DNA of 64,000 nt. Origin: JAJPHW01 sp963771505. GTDB lineage: Bacteria; Acidobacteriota; Terriglobia; Terriglobales; Acidobacteriaceae. The position numbers were made by a program, and so were the translations under genes. Location: positions 186,001-250,000 of the forward strand of contig CAVYTO010000002.1 in NCBI GenBank assembly GCA_963771505.1. Reading direction: 5' to 3'. The notes beneath the pieces are model-generated. The model did not search any database. It was not told the DNA's origin and saw only the letters and a list, made by a program, of their open reading frames with translations. Position 1 is the first letter of the stretch, and the number at the start of each line of letters is the position of its first letter. Positions 19,864-28,170 of the stretch are shown here, piece after piece.

Positions 19864-20961
19864 ATGTATCTCAAATTTTTCGGATTTCGTGAGCAGCCGT
19901 TCGGGGTCACTCCGGATCCGCGCTTTCTGTACCTGAGCCCCTCGCACCGTGAAGCGATGGCTTCGCTCGATTACGGAATCGAGGCGAACCGGGGTTTTCT
20001 CGGCCTAATCGCGCGGCCGGGGATGGGCAAGACCACTTTGCTCTTCCATTTGCTCGAGCGCTTCCGAACTACCGCCCGCACGGCATTCTTGTTCCAGACT
20101 CAGTGCACGTCGCGCGAATTCATGCGGTTTTTGCTGGTTGAGTTAGGTTACGAGGGGGATACGCAGGATTTCGTCAAGATGCACGATGAGTTCAACAAGC
20201 GGTTACTGCACGAAGCGCGGGCGGGACGACGCTTCATCGTCGTCATCGATGAAGCGCAAAACCTCAAGCCTGCGGTGCTCGAAACTGTGCGTCTGCTGTC
20301 GGACTTTGAAACTCCGCGTGCCAAGCTCCTGCAAATCATATTGGCGGGTCAGCCCGAACTCGCGGACAAACTCGCGAGTCAAGGCATGGCTCAGCTGCGG
20401 CAACGCATATCGATGCTCAACCGCCTGGAACCGCTACCGCCATCCGAGGTTCGGAAATACGTGGATCATCGACTCGGGGTCGCCGGCTATCGCGGAGAGT
20501 CCTTGTTCACGCCGGAAGCGTTGACCGAGATTTGCGATTTTACCGAAGGCATCCCGCGAAACGTTAACAACTTCTGCTTCAACGCCTTGTCGCTGGCTTG
20601 TGCCCTGCAACAGAAAGTCGTCGATTCGGCTGTGGTGCAGGAGGTGATTTCAGACCTCGATATTTCGCGACTGGGCTCGGGACTGCCTGCCCCGGGTATG
20701 TCGCAACAGCCGCCTCTCGACCGGTCGTCCGGGCCAGTGGAGGTTCTGGATGTCCAAGACCAGTACGTGACCGCGAGAATCCCCGTTGGCCAGAGTTTGC
20801 CACCATCGCCATCAGTCCCGATTCGGGGGCACAACGGCGCAACCCTCAGCCCCGCCGAAGCGAAAGCCTACATGCAGCAGATTGCGGATCGATTAAAAGA
20901 CTGGCAGGATTCGCTGAATCGCTCGGTTAGAGCCACAGGGCCCAGCGATAAGCCAAACTGA
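19864..20961 (+). CDS. ExeA/GspA-type AAA+ ATPase
   Basis: This 365-aa cytoplasmic ATPase opens MYLKFFGFREQPFGVTPDPRFLYLS, the signature start of ExeA-like ATPases, including those found at exosortase and exopolysaccharide loci. Walker A is ARPGMGKTTL (about residue 50) and Walker B is FIVVIDEAQNL (about 125). DLSP-type sensor and RGIPR-like blocks (FTEGIPRNVNNFC) follow. The C-terminal 90 residues are proline-rich and probably flexible. There is no membrane segment. AGGAG lies 5 nt before the ATG. It is flanked by two converging degenerate-receiver regulators, suggesting a common pathway. Confidence 0.88.
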   Translation: MYLKFFGFREQPFGVTPDPRFLYLSPSHREAMASLDYGIEANRGFLGLIARPGMGKTTLLFHLLERFRTTARTAFLFQTQCTSREFMRFLLVELGYEGDTQDFVKMHDEFNKRLLHEARAGRRFIVVIDEAQNLKPAVLETVRLLSDFETPRAKLLQIILAGQPELADKLASQGMAQLRQRISMLNRLEPLPPSEVRKYVDHRLGVAGYRGESLFTPEALTEICDFTEGIPRNVNNFCFNALSLACALQQKVVDSAVVQEVISDLDISRLGSGLPAPGMSQQPPLDRSSGPVEVLDVQDQYVTARIPVGQSLPPSPSVPIRGHNGATLSPAEAKAYMQQIADRLKDWQDSLNRSVRATGPSDKPN

Positions 20962-20989
20962 TCAAATTCGAAAGGCGACTTCCATAAAA

Positions 20990-21736
20990 TCAGACCGCGT
21001 GCAGACAGTCGCGCGACGATTCCCTGGCGGGCAACACGGATTCTGCTGTGTTCCCCATGCTGTAGGCGTACAGCACGACCTCCACGCGTTTTGAAACTCC
21101 CAGCTTGTCGAATATTCGGAACAAATAATTCTTGACGGTGTGCTCAGTAAGCCCCAGTCGCTGCGCGATTTCGCGATTGGACATTCCCTCGGCGACAGAT
21201 CGAACCACTTCCTGCTCGCGTTTGGAGAGCAGACCAGCGCCGCGAGCATCGATTACACGCATAGGCAACGCTTCACCTAAGGCTTCGAGCAGAAACCGAA
21301 CTTCCCGGCTGTTGGCCCAGACCTGCCCTTCGCTCACCCGCTGAATGCATTTTGCCAGCGACTTCAAAGGCTCGCTGCGGCAGAACACGCCGCGCGCGCC
21401 CACCCGAAATGACTCGATGACCAGCGAACGATCTGAGCTGTCGAGCAGCATGACTACCCGGGTTTCGGGTCGCAGAGCGCGCAACTCGCGGGCAATCTCA
21501 AAGCCCTTGCGCGGTTCATCGTCAAACTCCGCGCTGACCAGCACCACTGCAGGCTTCTCCTGCATCACTGCTGCGATCAAACACTTTGTATCGGCCACCG
21601 GCTCTAAGACTTCAAATCCTTTTTCCCGCTGCAGCGACGCAGTCAGGAGTTGGCTGTTCATGCGAGTGCTGTCGGCCGCAAGAATTCTCACGGCTTCGAC
21701 TTCGGTTATTTCGGGAAGAGCAATTGCGATGGCCAT
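20990..21736 (-). CDS. LuxR-type regulator with degenerate receiver (2)
   Basis: This protein of about 248 aa is a paralogue of the regulator at 18769-19503. The receiver again lacks the phosphoacceptor Asp (AVVLVSAEFDD), the Thr (VVMLLDS) and the Lys (GVFCRSEP). The HTH is intact (LSKREQEVVRSVAEGMSNRE, then LTEHTVKNYLFRIFDKLGV). I take the ATG at 21736; a TTG 11 codons upstream is in frame but follows poorly. AGGGG lies 11 nt upstream. It converges with the ATPase gene, 28 bp apart. Control by ligand, protein partner or level is more likely than by a kinase. Confidence 0.88.
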   Translation of the reverse strand: MAIAIALPEITEVEAVRILAADSTRMNSQLLTASLQREKGFEVLEPVADTKCLIAAVMQEKPAVVLVSAEFDDEPRKGFEIARELRALRPETRVVMLLDSSDRSLVIESFRVGARGVFCRSEPLKSLAKCIQRVSEGQVWANSREVRFLLEALGEALPMRVIDARGAGLLSKREQEVVRSVAEGMSNREIAQRLGLTEHTVKNYLFRIFDKLGVSKRVEVVLYAYSMGNTAESVLPARESSRDCLHAV

Positions 21737-22168
21737 AGTGTGTGAGACCCCTAAAGTCCGAAGACACAACGCCTCGTTGCGATCTAGCGGAGAATCGTTC
21801 CGTGGCTTGGGGGATCACCAGCCACACGACTTAAACTGCCCGGACTTCGTGGCGAACGGGGAGACGCCCGCAGGTGAGTTTCGGACCACACCCATGTCCT
21901 CAGCCGCTACCCCTAGCGAACTGTCATGTATGAGACTTTAGACCCATCACCAAAGTTTGTAAATAGCACGGTGGTGCTACGTATCGAATTAATCATAGGT
22001 GGGAGAATGCTGGCAAAAACCTTGCCCATCAAGGCATTAGCCGGAGCGAACTAGGGAAAAACCTTACGAAGTCCAGCGTTTTCAGGCGGCAAGGTGGAAC
22101 AAAATGCGCACCGTCGAAAGTTGGAAATTAACCAGATTTTAACCAGTCATTGTGCGAGTCCGGGCGGG
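21737..22168. other. 432-bp gene-free region
   Basis: It lies between the second regulator and the end of the large exported protein gene, both minus. No open frame looks coding. The half nearest the regulator holds an unusual set of nested inverted repeats (21756-21886, listed separately). I see nothing recognisable in 21900-22168. Confidence 0.4.
21756..21886 (-). ncRNA. candidate structured RNA leader of the second regulator
   Basis: A closing stem GTCCGAA (21756-21762) / TTCGGAC (21880-21886) encloses at least two further perfect hairpins. One is CAACG/CGTTG at 21767-21779. The other is TCGT...GTGGCT/AGCCAC-ACGA at 21795-21829 (10 bp with a 3-nt bulge). A GC-rich 4-bp stem (GGCG/CGCC) lies at 21851-21868. 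On the minus strand the closing stem ends just before AGGGG and the regulator ATG (21736). This suggests a multi-branched leader able to act on translation. No known riboswitch class was recognised. Confidence 0.4.
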
Positions 22169-25100
22169 TCACTGGACGGAGAGGGTCACACCGGGCATCG
22201 CTTTCTCGGTGATAACCCCTGACATGCCTGTCACAGTTATTGTGTAGGTCCCAGACGGAGTTCCGGGCTGGCCACCTGCGACGCCCGTCCCGCCACCGCA
22301 CGCGGGCAAAAGCGTCAGCAACGACAGCGCGGAAAGTAGGGCAATCATGCGCGGAAATAGCTTACTGCGCTTTTTCCGCGTGCCCACTGCGAGCACCGCG
22401 GAAAAAATTCCAAACGCGGGCGCACCATAGCGGAGCCAGCCGCCGCGCGGATTTTGCCACGCCAAGACTTGCGCGGTGGTTGTGATTTGCATGGTCGTTT
22501 GTGTTGGCTCAGCGGACGTTCCGGGCACCAGTGCAGCTGGACTAAATGAACAGGCACTCTCCGCAGGCAGGCCCGAGCAACTGAAGCTGACTGATCCGGT
22601 AAAGTTTGCATTCGTCGACAGGCTGAATGTATAGGCAGCCATCTGCCCCGCCGCGACTGTCTGGATGGAACTGTTGGAGTTGATGGTGAACGGCGCTGCG
22701 CCCTGACTATTTCCGACGACCGACAACATGATCGCCGGAATTGCATTCACCGACGATGATCCTGCCGTGGCGGTCGCATTGATCGTAGCCGAAAGACCGG
22801 GAGTGTCGGAGCTTGTGGCGACTGTCAGGATGACCTTCGTTGTGCCGCTGCCTGCGGCCACGGACGTCGGACTGAACGCGCATGTCACCGTTGGGGGCAG
22901 ATTGCCGCAGCTGAGGGTCACGGGGTTCGAGAATGTCCCTGACGCGGGCGAGAGCGCAAGATTATAGGTGGCAGATCCCCCAGCGAGCACCGACTGCGGC
23001 CCAGAGTTGTTCACGAATGTCAGGTTGCTTACCACGAATGTCACTGCGAATTGGTTCGTAATTTGTCCAAGATCCGTGCCTTGTCCGATCACGTTGAAGT
23101 TGTAATTGGCCGTCAATGGGCTGCTCACGGTGACAGTAAATGCAACGCCAGCTGGTGTGGGAACGACAGAAGCGGGCACCGGAGAACAGGTCGGTGGCGA
23201 GTTGGCGCCGCAGTGAATGTTTACTGCGCTTGCATAACCATCCAGCGCGGTGAGGATGCCGTTGAAAGTAGCCGGGGCGTTGGGCGTTCCGCTTAACAGA
23301 GAATTTGTAATTTGAATACTGAAGTTTGGACCTGCTAGCGGATTTGTCGACGTGAACGTCACGGGCACGACGTGCTGAAGACCTGAACCATCCGTGCCTT
23401 GGGCGATCACATTGAAGGAGTAATTGCCGACTGCATTGCTTTCGACAGTCACGACAAACGGGCTGCCCGCGAGCGACGGCGTCACCGAAGCCGGATTGGC
23501 GGAGCAGGTGGGTGGAGTTCCCGCGCCGCAACTTATATTCACACTGGAGCTATAACCATCCTGCGTGTTTAGCGTTCCAGTGAATGTAGCAGTCGAATTT
23601 TCAGGAGCGCTCGCGGAAGTGTTGTTGAGCATTACAGAAAAATCGGGCAGCACCGTGAGCGCGATGGTTTCAGCGACAACCGGCTCTCCCGGGATGGCGG
23701 GATTTGTCGCGCCGCTCATCGTAATTATGTAAGGCGTGTTGGGCGAACTAGCTGGAGTTGAGGCGCTTGTACTAACCGTCAAAGTACTTTGCAGACTTTG
23801 ACCCGGCGTCAGCATGACCTGGTTTGACGCCAGGTTGCAAGCGATGCCGCTGCTGGCTGGAACCTGGCACGCCAGATTTACCAGGCCTTGAAACGGACCA
23901 AGGCTTGAGACCTGGAACGTGATTGGGCCCGAGGTGGCGCCGCCGCCAAGTTTGACCGCATTAGGAGAAGGCACACCAATGCTGAAGCCTTCGATCCCGA
24001 GGTTGAGAGATATGTGACGAGAGAGATTGTTGCCGTCCGTTCCCTGAACGCTGAAGTTGTACGCGCCAGATGCGCCACTAACGGTAATGGAAGCGTTTGC
24101 GACTGGCGAACCGATACTGACCGTAACGTTGCCCGACGGTGAGCATTGTGACGGCGGCGCGGTCAAGCCATTGGTGCAAGCCAGCGCGATTGTGCCACTG
24201 TAGCCATTGAGTGCGGTCACCGTAATCGAGAACGCTCCCTGCGTTCCGCTGAATATCGACTGTGGATTGTTGGCCACCGTGATTTGAAAATCAGGTGTAG
24301 ATTGCAATCCGAACTCCCACAGGCCCCGGCCATAGGTTGAGGCCCGCAATTTTTTCTCCCCTTGATTATTGAAAATCGCGAGATCGGTCACCGCGACGTT
24401 GGGGAGAAATCCGGTTTGGCCAATCGGCCCAATCTCTGTCCAGTCGGGAGTTGCGGTGCTGGTGGAAAATACGCCGATGTCCGTGCCCACGTACAACGTG
24501 CCGGGTGTCGGAGCGACGCCAGGATCGAGCACGAGAGCGTTCGCTGGCGCATCGGGAAGATTCGCTGTGAAATCTATCCACGTGGTGCCGGCGTTGGTTG
24601 TCTGCCATACGTGGGAGACGCCAAAGCCCATGATCGCGACGTACGCTGTATCGCCGGTAAGATCGTTCGGGTCCATCACCACTGCGGAAACCGGATACAA
24701 ATTCGGATTCGTCGGGCCCGTTTGATTCATCCAGGAATTTTCGCCCTGTGGAGCGTTCGTCGTGACCAGAATGTGCCCTCCCGATGGTGACACTCCAGAA
24801 TTAGGCCCTTGCCCATCTGTGACTGCATAGATCACGTAAGACAACCCGTTTCCATCTTTCGGGCCGCCCGTCGCCATCGCGCGAACCTGGTTCGTCTCGG
24901 CTCCGCTGCAAACGGAACCTCCGCCCAGATCGAAATTTCCGCTAAGCGCAACAAAGCCGCTTCCGTCGCTTGCGCCGCGCCACACCCTGCAGGTGCCTAC
25001 GACGAGTTCATTAAGGTTTTGTGGATCGAGAATGTACGGAGTGTAGAGCGGCCCCACATCTCCGCCGAGCGTCGCGTTGCTGACAATTAATCCATTGCTG

Positions 25101-26992
25101 AAATCACGTGACGTGCAGGAAATTCCGCTTTCGCACTTCTGGATGCTAACGCCAGTATTTTCGGTGAACCATTCAGATTCGTTTGCCGGATTGATAATGC
25201 TGTAGCCGCCGTCGGCCGAATTCACGTTCTGCCACTGACTGCTGCCTTCGGCCGCAGCCGTGGCTGGCGATCCGTTGCCCTGCGCTCCGCCCAGCATGGT
25301 GTTGGGGTCGGTTGGCGATTGGGAAAACGAAACCAACTGCGTCAGCGATCCCAATGTTTGGTTCAGGCTGTCAAATTGATTCGTGCCGCCGCAAGAGCCC
25401 GTGAGCAGTCCTGTGTATCCATCGAGGGCACGGTAGATACCGCCGTCGTTCGCAAAGAAGAGGATGTCCTGAGTGTTTCCATTCAGGAGCATCGACGCCA
25501 GCGCATGCTGGCTGGGATGGACGTGGGCGGTCGAGCCTAAATCGGGGGGGCAGCCATACACGTGCGTGAGATTCAAGAACGTTGCGCTGGGTGGAGGCGC
25601 GGGCGTGACATTTGGATTGCATGTGGGAAACACGCTGGAGATCGTGCACTTGTATAAATTCACCGCGCCCGCGTAGAGATCCGTGGCCTGTCCGTCCGGT
25701 ACCGCCAGAAGTTCCAGATTGTAGGTGCCATCTTCTGTGCCGCATCCACCCAGCAGATCGCCGCAGTAGAAGATGCCGGTTTCATCCAACTGTGTCCAGG
25801 TTACGCCGCCGTCTTTTGTCTGCCAAATGCCCTGATCGATTTCGTTCGAGTCGACGTACCAGACGTACATTTCGTTACGGCCATGAACCACGGAAATCTC
25901 TCCGCGATAGACCGGACACAAGCTGGGAATTGCCTCTAGTGGCGGACAGGCAACGGAAGTCAACCCTGCGCCCGGCTGATTCGGCACTCGCGTCCAGTTC
26001 GCGCCGTCGGTTGAGGAATAAAATCCGTGATCGCGGATCCACGCAAAAAATGCTCCGGCTGTGGCGTTGTAGACGACCGATGTAGCCGATCCGGGGCTGA
26101 TCGCGTTCCCGCTGTCGTTCACGTTTGCATAGTTCCAGTTTTGGCCGCAATCGGGCGAATAATAAAGCCCACGGTTCACCATCACCGGGTTTTCCAATCC
26201 TTCCACAACGCCTTTGGAACTTGCTCCTGCGGCAGCCACCGCCAAACTGGGATTATTGCTGCTGAAAGCTATCTTGCTGAATCCAAGTCCGGCAAAACTG
26301 CGAGTGCCGGTGGAATCGCTGCCGATCAAGGCCCAGGTTGCACCAGCGTCAATGGAACGCAGGATTCCCAAACCGTAATAAGAATCCGCGGAACTGTCGG
26401 TTTCGCCGGTTCCGGCCAGAACCAAACTTTGTTGCGTATTGTCGCCGCAAGCCTGGAGTGCGTTTGACCATGGCTGCACGGCAAGCGCGCCGATTGCTAG
26501 GGTGGCTTGATCGTCGGTCGAAGAACCCCAGGAAACATTTGCGGGATTTGCCGCTGCGGCGTTGGTTGATTTCCAAACCCCTCCATACGCGCCGCCTATG
26601 AATATTGTGTTTCCGGTTTGATCGGACGTGTCAATGGCGACTGCGGTCGCTCGTCCGGATACCCAGTTGTAATTTTGTTCGCCTAATCCGGTCGCGTCGG
26701 AGGCGAGTGGGGCTGGTCCGAGGGGCACCCAGCCCGAGGCTCCGGCCGGTGGTCGTACCGCACTACGAAGGTGCATCTTCTGCAAATATGCGCGATATCG
26801 TAATTGTGCCGCGTTCGCGCCAGGAACCATGCGCCCGTGACGCTGCCATTGTTCTGCCGCTTTCTGGTGGGACGCAGCGGATGCTTGCGGGTCCGTGCAG
26901 AAAGCAATCGTCGAAATAGCGATGATTGCGCAGGCAACGACGGAAGTATGGAGGAAGGCCCTCGTCAACACTCGTCGATGCAAACAAAGATC
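22169..26992 (-). CDS. large exported BNR/propeller and Ig-repeat protein
   Basis: This is a 1607-residue protein. Residues 1-33 are a signal peptide (MDLCLHRRVLTRAFLHTSVVACAIIA...). Residues of about 80-850 carry repeated 'GG-VWKSTNAG-TW' and 'DAGATWALIG' BNR/sortilin-like blades of a beta-propeller. About 850-1530 is a string of Ig-like domains of roughly 95 aa ('F-I-V-PSPNAV...GYSG-V-L-C' pattern). The C-terminus has a hydrophobic segment, RKKRSK, a second hydrophobic segment, a lipobox-like LLPAC (Cys codon 22298-22300) and a 43-residue TYTITVTG tail. It is probably surface-exposed. I place the start at 26992, 10 nt past the upstream stop; a longer frame to 27037 overlaps that gene. Confidence 0.85.
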   Translation of the reverse strand, partial: DLCLHRRVLTRAFLHTSVVACAIIAISTIAFCTDPQASAASHQKAAEQWQRHGRMVPGANAAQLRYRAYLQKMHLRSAVRPPAGASGWVPLGPAPLASDATGLGEQNYNWVSGRATAVAIDTSDQTGNTIFIGGAYGGVWKSTNAAAANPANVSWGSSTDDQATLAIGALAVQPWSNALQACGDNTQQSLVLAGTGETDSSADSYYGLGILRSIDAGATWALIGSDSTGTRSFAGLGFSKIAFSSNNPSLAVAAAGASSKGVVEGLENPVMVNRGLYYSPDCGQNWNYANVNDSGNAISPGSATSVVYNATAGAFFAWIRDHGFYSSTDGANWTRVPNQPGAGLTSVACPPLEAIPSLCPVYRGEISVVHGRNEMYVWYVDSNEIDQGIWQTKDGGVTWTQLDETGIFYCGDLLGGCGTEDGTYNLELLAVPDGQATDLYAGAVNLYKCTISSVFPTCNPNVTPAPPPSATFLNLTHVYGCPPDLGSTAHVHPSQHALASMLLNGNTQDILFFANDGGIYRALDGYTGLLTGSCGGTNQFDSLNQTLGSLTQLVSFSQSPTDPNTMLGGAQGNGSPATAAAEGSSQWQNVNSADGGYSIINPANESEWFTENTGVSIQKCESGISCTSRDFSNGLIVSNATLGGDVGPLYTPYILDPQNLNELVVGTCRVWRGASDGSGFVALSGNFDLGGGSVCSGAETNQVRAMATGGPKDGNGLSYVIYAVTDGQGPNSGVSPSGGHILVTTNAPQGENSWMNQTGPTNPNLYPVSAVVMDPNDLTGDTAYVAIMGFGVSHVWQTTNAGTTWIDFTANLPDAPANALVLDPGVAPTPGTLYVGTDIGVFSTSTATPDWTEIGPIGQTGFLPNVAVTDLAIFNNQGEKKLRASTYGRGLWEFGLQSTPDFQITVANNPQSIFSGTQGAFSITVTALNGYSGTIALACTNGLTAPPSQCSPSGNVTVSIGSPVANASITVSGASGAYNFSVQGTDGNNLSRHISLNLGIEGFSIGVPSPNAVKLGGGATSGPITFQVSSLGPFQGLVNLACQVPASSGIACNLASNQVMLTPGQSLQSTLTVSTSASTPASSPNTPYIITMSGATNPAIPGEPVVAETIALTVLPDFSVMLNNTSASAPENSTATFTGTLNTQDGYSSSVNISCGAGTPPTCSANPASVTPSLAGSPFVVTVESNAVGNYSFNVIAQGTDGSGLQHVVPVTFTSTNPLAGPNFSIQITNSLLSGTPNAPATFNGILTALDGYASAVNIHCGANSPPTCSPVPASVVPTPAGVAFTVTVSSPLTANYNFNVIGQGTDLGQITNQFAVTFVVSNLTFVNNSGPQSVLAGGSATYNLALSPASGTFSNPVTLSCGNLPPTVTCAFSPTSVAAGSGTTKVILTVATSSDTPGLSATINATATAGSSSVNAIPAIMLSVVGNSQGAAPFTINSNSSIQTVAAGQMAAYTFSLSTNANFTGSVSFSCSGLPAESACSFSPAALVPGTSAEPTQTTMQITTTAQVLAWQNPRGGWLRYGAPAFGIFSAVLAVGTRKKRSKLFPRMIALLSALSLLTLLPACGGGTGVAGGQPGTPSGTYTITVTGMSGVITEKAMPGVTLSVQ

Positions 26993-27002
26993 CATTGCCC
27001 GC

Positions 27003-27371
27003 CTAAGCCGCGCGTCCGGGGGCGTTGGCTCCGCCATTCTTTGCAGGAGCGATCTTTCCCAGCTTCACTAGACGAGCAACGATGGACGGAACACTGCGGT
27101 TGTGAGCTTTCGCAATGTCCCGGAAATCCATTCCTTTGCGAACTTCGTCGCAGACTTCGGCATCTTCTTTGCCCGTCCAATATTTCCCAGCTCCGGTGGG
27201 CCGGTTCTGTTCGCGGTCATGCTGCGCGATCAAAGCCCCGACGGCCCGGTTCAGGGCTTTCACCACGAGCGATTTTCGGCACAGCGATTCCGGCGCGAGA
27301 GACTCATGCGTTTCCGGATCGAGGCCGTCGGCCATTGCCCGCACGACTCTGATTGCCTCTTCAATCTCCAT
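27003..27371 (-). CDS. small protein with HTH/SANT-like C-terminus
   Basis: This 122-aa protein has a strong TGGAGG site 8 nt before the ATG. The N-terminal half is helical (MEIEEAIRVVRAMADGLDP). The C-terminal half, YWTGKEDAEVCDEVRKGMDF followed by IAKAHNRSVPSIVARLVKLG, has the spacing of a Myb/SANT- or HTH-like DNA-binding fold with an R-S-x-x-S/A-I-x-x-R-L recognition helix. I do not recognise a named family. Its stop is 10 nt before the start of the large exported protein, so the two are probably co-transcribed. Confidence 0.65.
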   Translation of the reverse strand: MEIEEAIRVVRAMADGLDPETHESLAPESLCRKSLVVKALNRAVGALIAQHDREQNRPTGAGKYWTGKEDAEVCDEVRKGMDFRDIAKAHNRSVPSIVARLVKLGKIAPAKNGGANAPGRAA

Positions 27372-27475
27372 CGCACAAACCTCCAGGCGCGTATCCTATG
27401 CGCCGCGCGCCGGAAATCTTTGTGATGAATGAACATGGCGAGTTCCTGGACAGTCCATTACGGGAACTCACCGAT

Positions 27476-27481
27476 TACACT
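27476..27481 (+). promoter_or_regulatory. -10-like TACACT for modB (possible leaderless start)
   Basis: TACACT ends 8 nt before the modB ATG and no Shine-Dalgarno lies between them. No convincing -35. Confidence 0.4.
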
Positions 27482-27489
27482 GCTAGTGC

Positions 27490-28170
27490 ATGGACTGGCA
27501 AGCGCTCTGGCTCACGTTAAGACTCGCGATCGTAGTGGCGGCATTGCTTGCTGTTATTGGACTACCAATCGCCTACTGGATCGCGTTTTCACGCTGGCGT
27601 TGGAAGTTTTTAGTCGAAGCCGTGGTGGCATTGCCCATTGTGTTGCCTCCGACTGTCTTAGGTTTTTTCGTGCTGGTGGCACTTGGCTCGCGTGGGCCGC
27701 TTGGAAAAGTATGGCAATCTATTTTCGGCCATCCGCTGGCTTTCACATTTGGCGGCTTGGTGATTGGTTCAGTCCTTTACAGCCTGCCTTTTGCGGTGCA
27801 GCCGTTTGCGGCGGCATTCTCTTCGGTCGACCGTCGTCTCATTGTGGCGTCCGCCACTCTTGGCGCGTCTCCGCTTCGTACGTTTGTTCGTGTCATCCTG
27901 CCACTCTCGGTTTCTGGACTGGTGACGGGAATCGCACTCAGCTTCGCTCACACCATGGGCGAATTCGGAGTCGTCCTGATGGTGGGTGGAAACATTCCGG
28001 GTGTGACCCGCACCACCTCGATCGACATTTACGACAAAGTCCAATCGTTTGACTACGGCTCCGCGACCGTAAGCGCGTTCGTCCTCTTGGCGTTGTCGTT
28101 TGTCGTACTGGCAGCGATTTACGCATTCAATCGCAAAGCAACGTCGCCGGGCTTGTGGATGTCCAAATGA
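27490..28170 (+). CDS. modB: molybdate ABC transporter permease ModB
   Basis: This 226-aa inner-membrane permease has about five hydrophobic helices. The signature blocks are LPIVLPPTVLGFFVLVALG, SLPFAVQPFAAAF, the EAA-loop-like ASATLGASPLRTFVRVILP and SFAHTMGEFGVVLMVGGNIP, the last very typical of ModB. It imports molybdate (or tungstate) with ModC and a periplasmic ModA. No modA lies nearby in the window. The stop overlaps modC (ATGA). Confidence 0.93.
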   Translation: MDWQALWLTLRLAIVVAALLAVIGLPIAYWIAFSRWRWKFLVEAVVALPIVLPPTVLGFFVLVALGSRGPLGKVWQSIFGHPLAFTFGGLVIGSVLYSLPFAVQPFAAAFSSVDRRLIVASATLGASPLRTFVRVILPLSVSGLVTGIALSFAHTMGEFGVVLMVGGNIPGVTRTTSIDIYDKVQSFDYGSATVSAFVLLALSFVVLAAIYAFNRKATSPGLWMSK

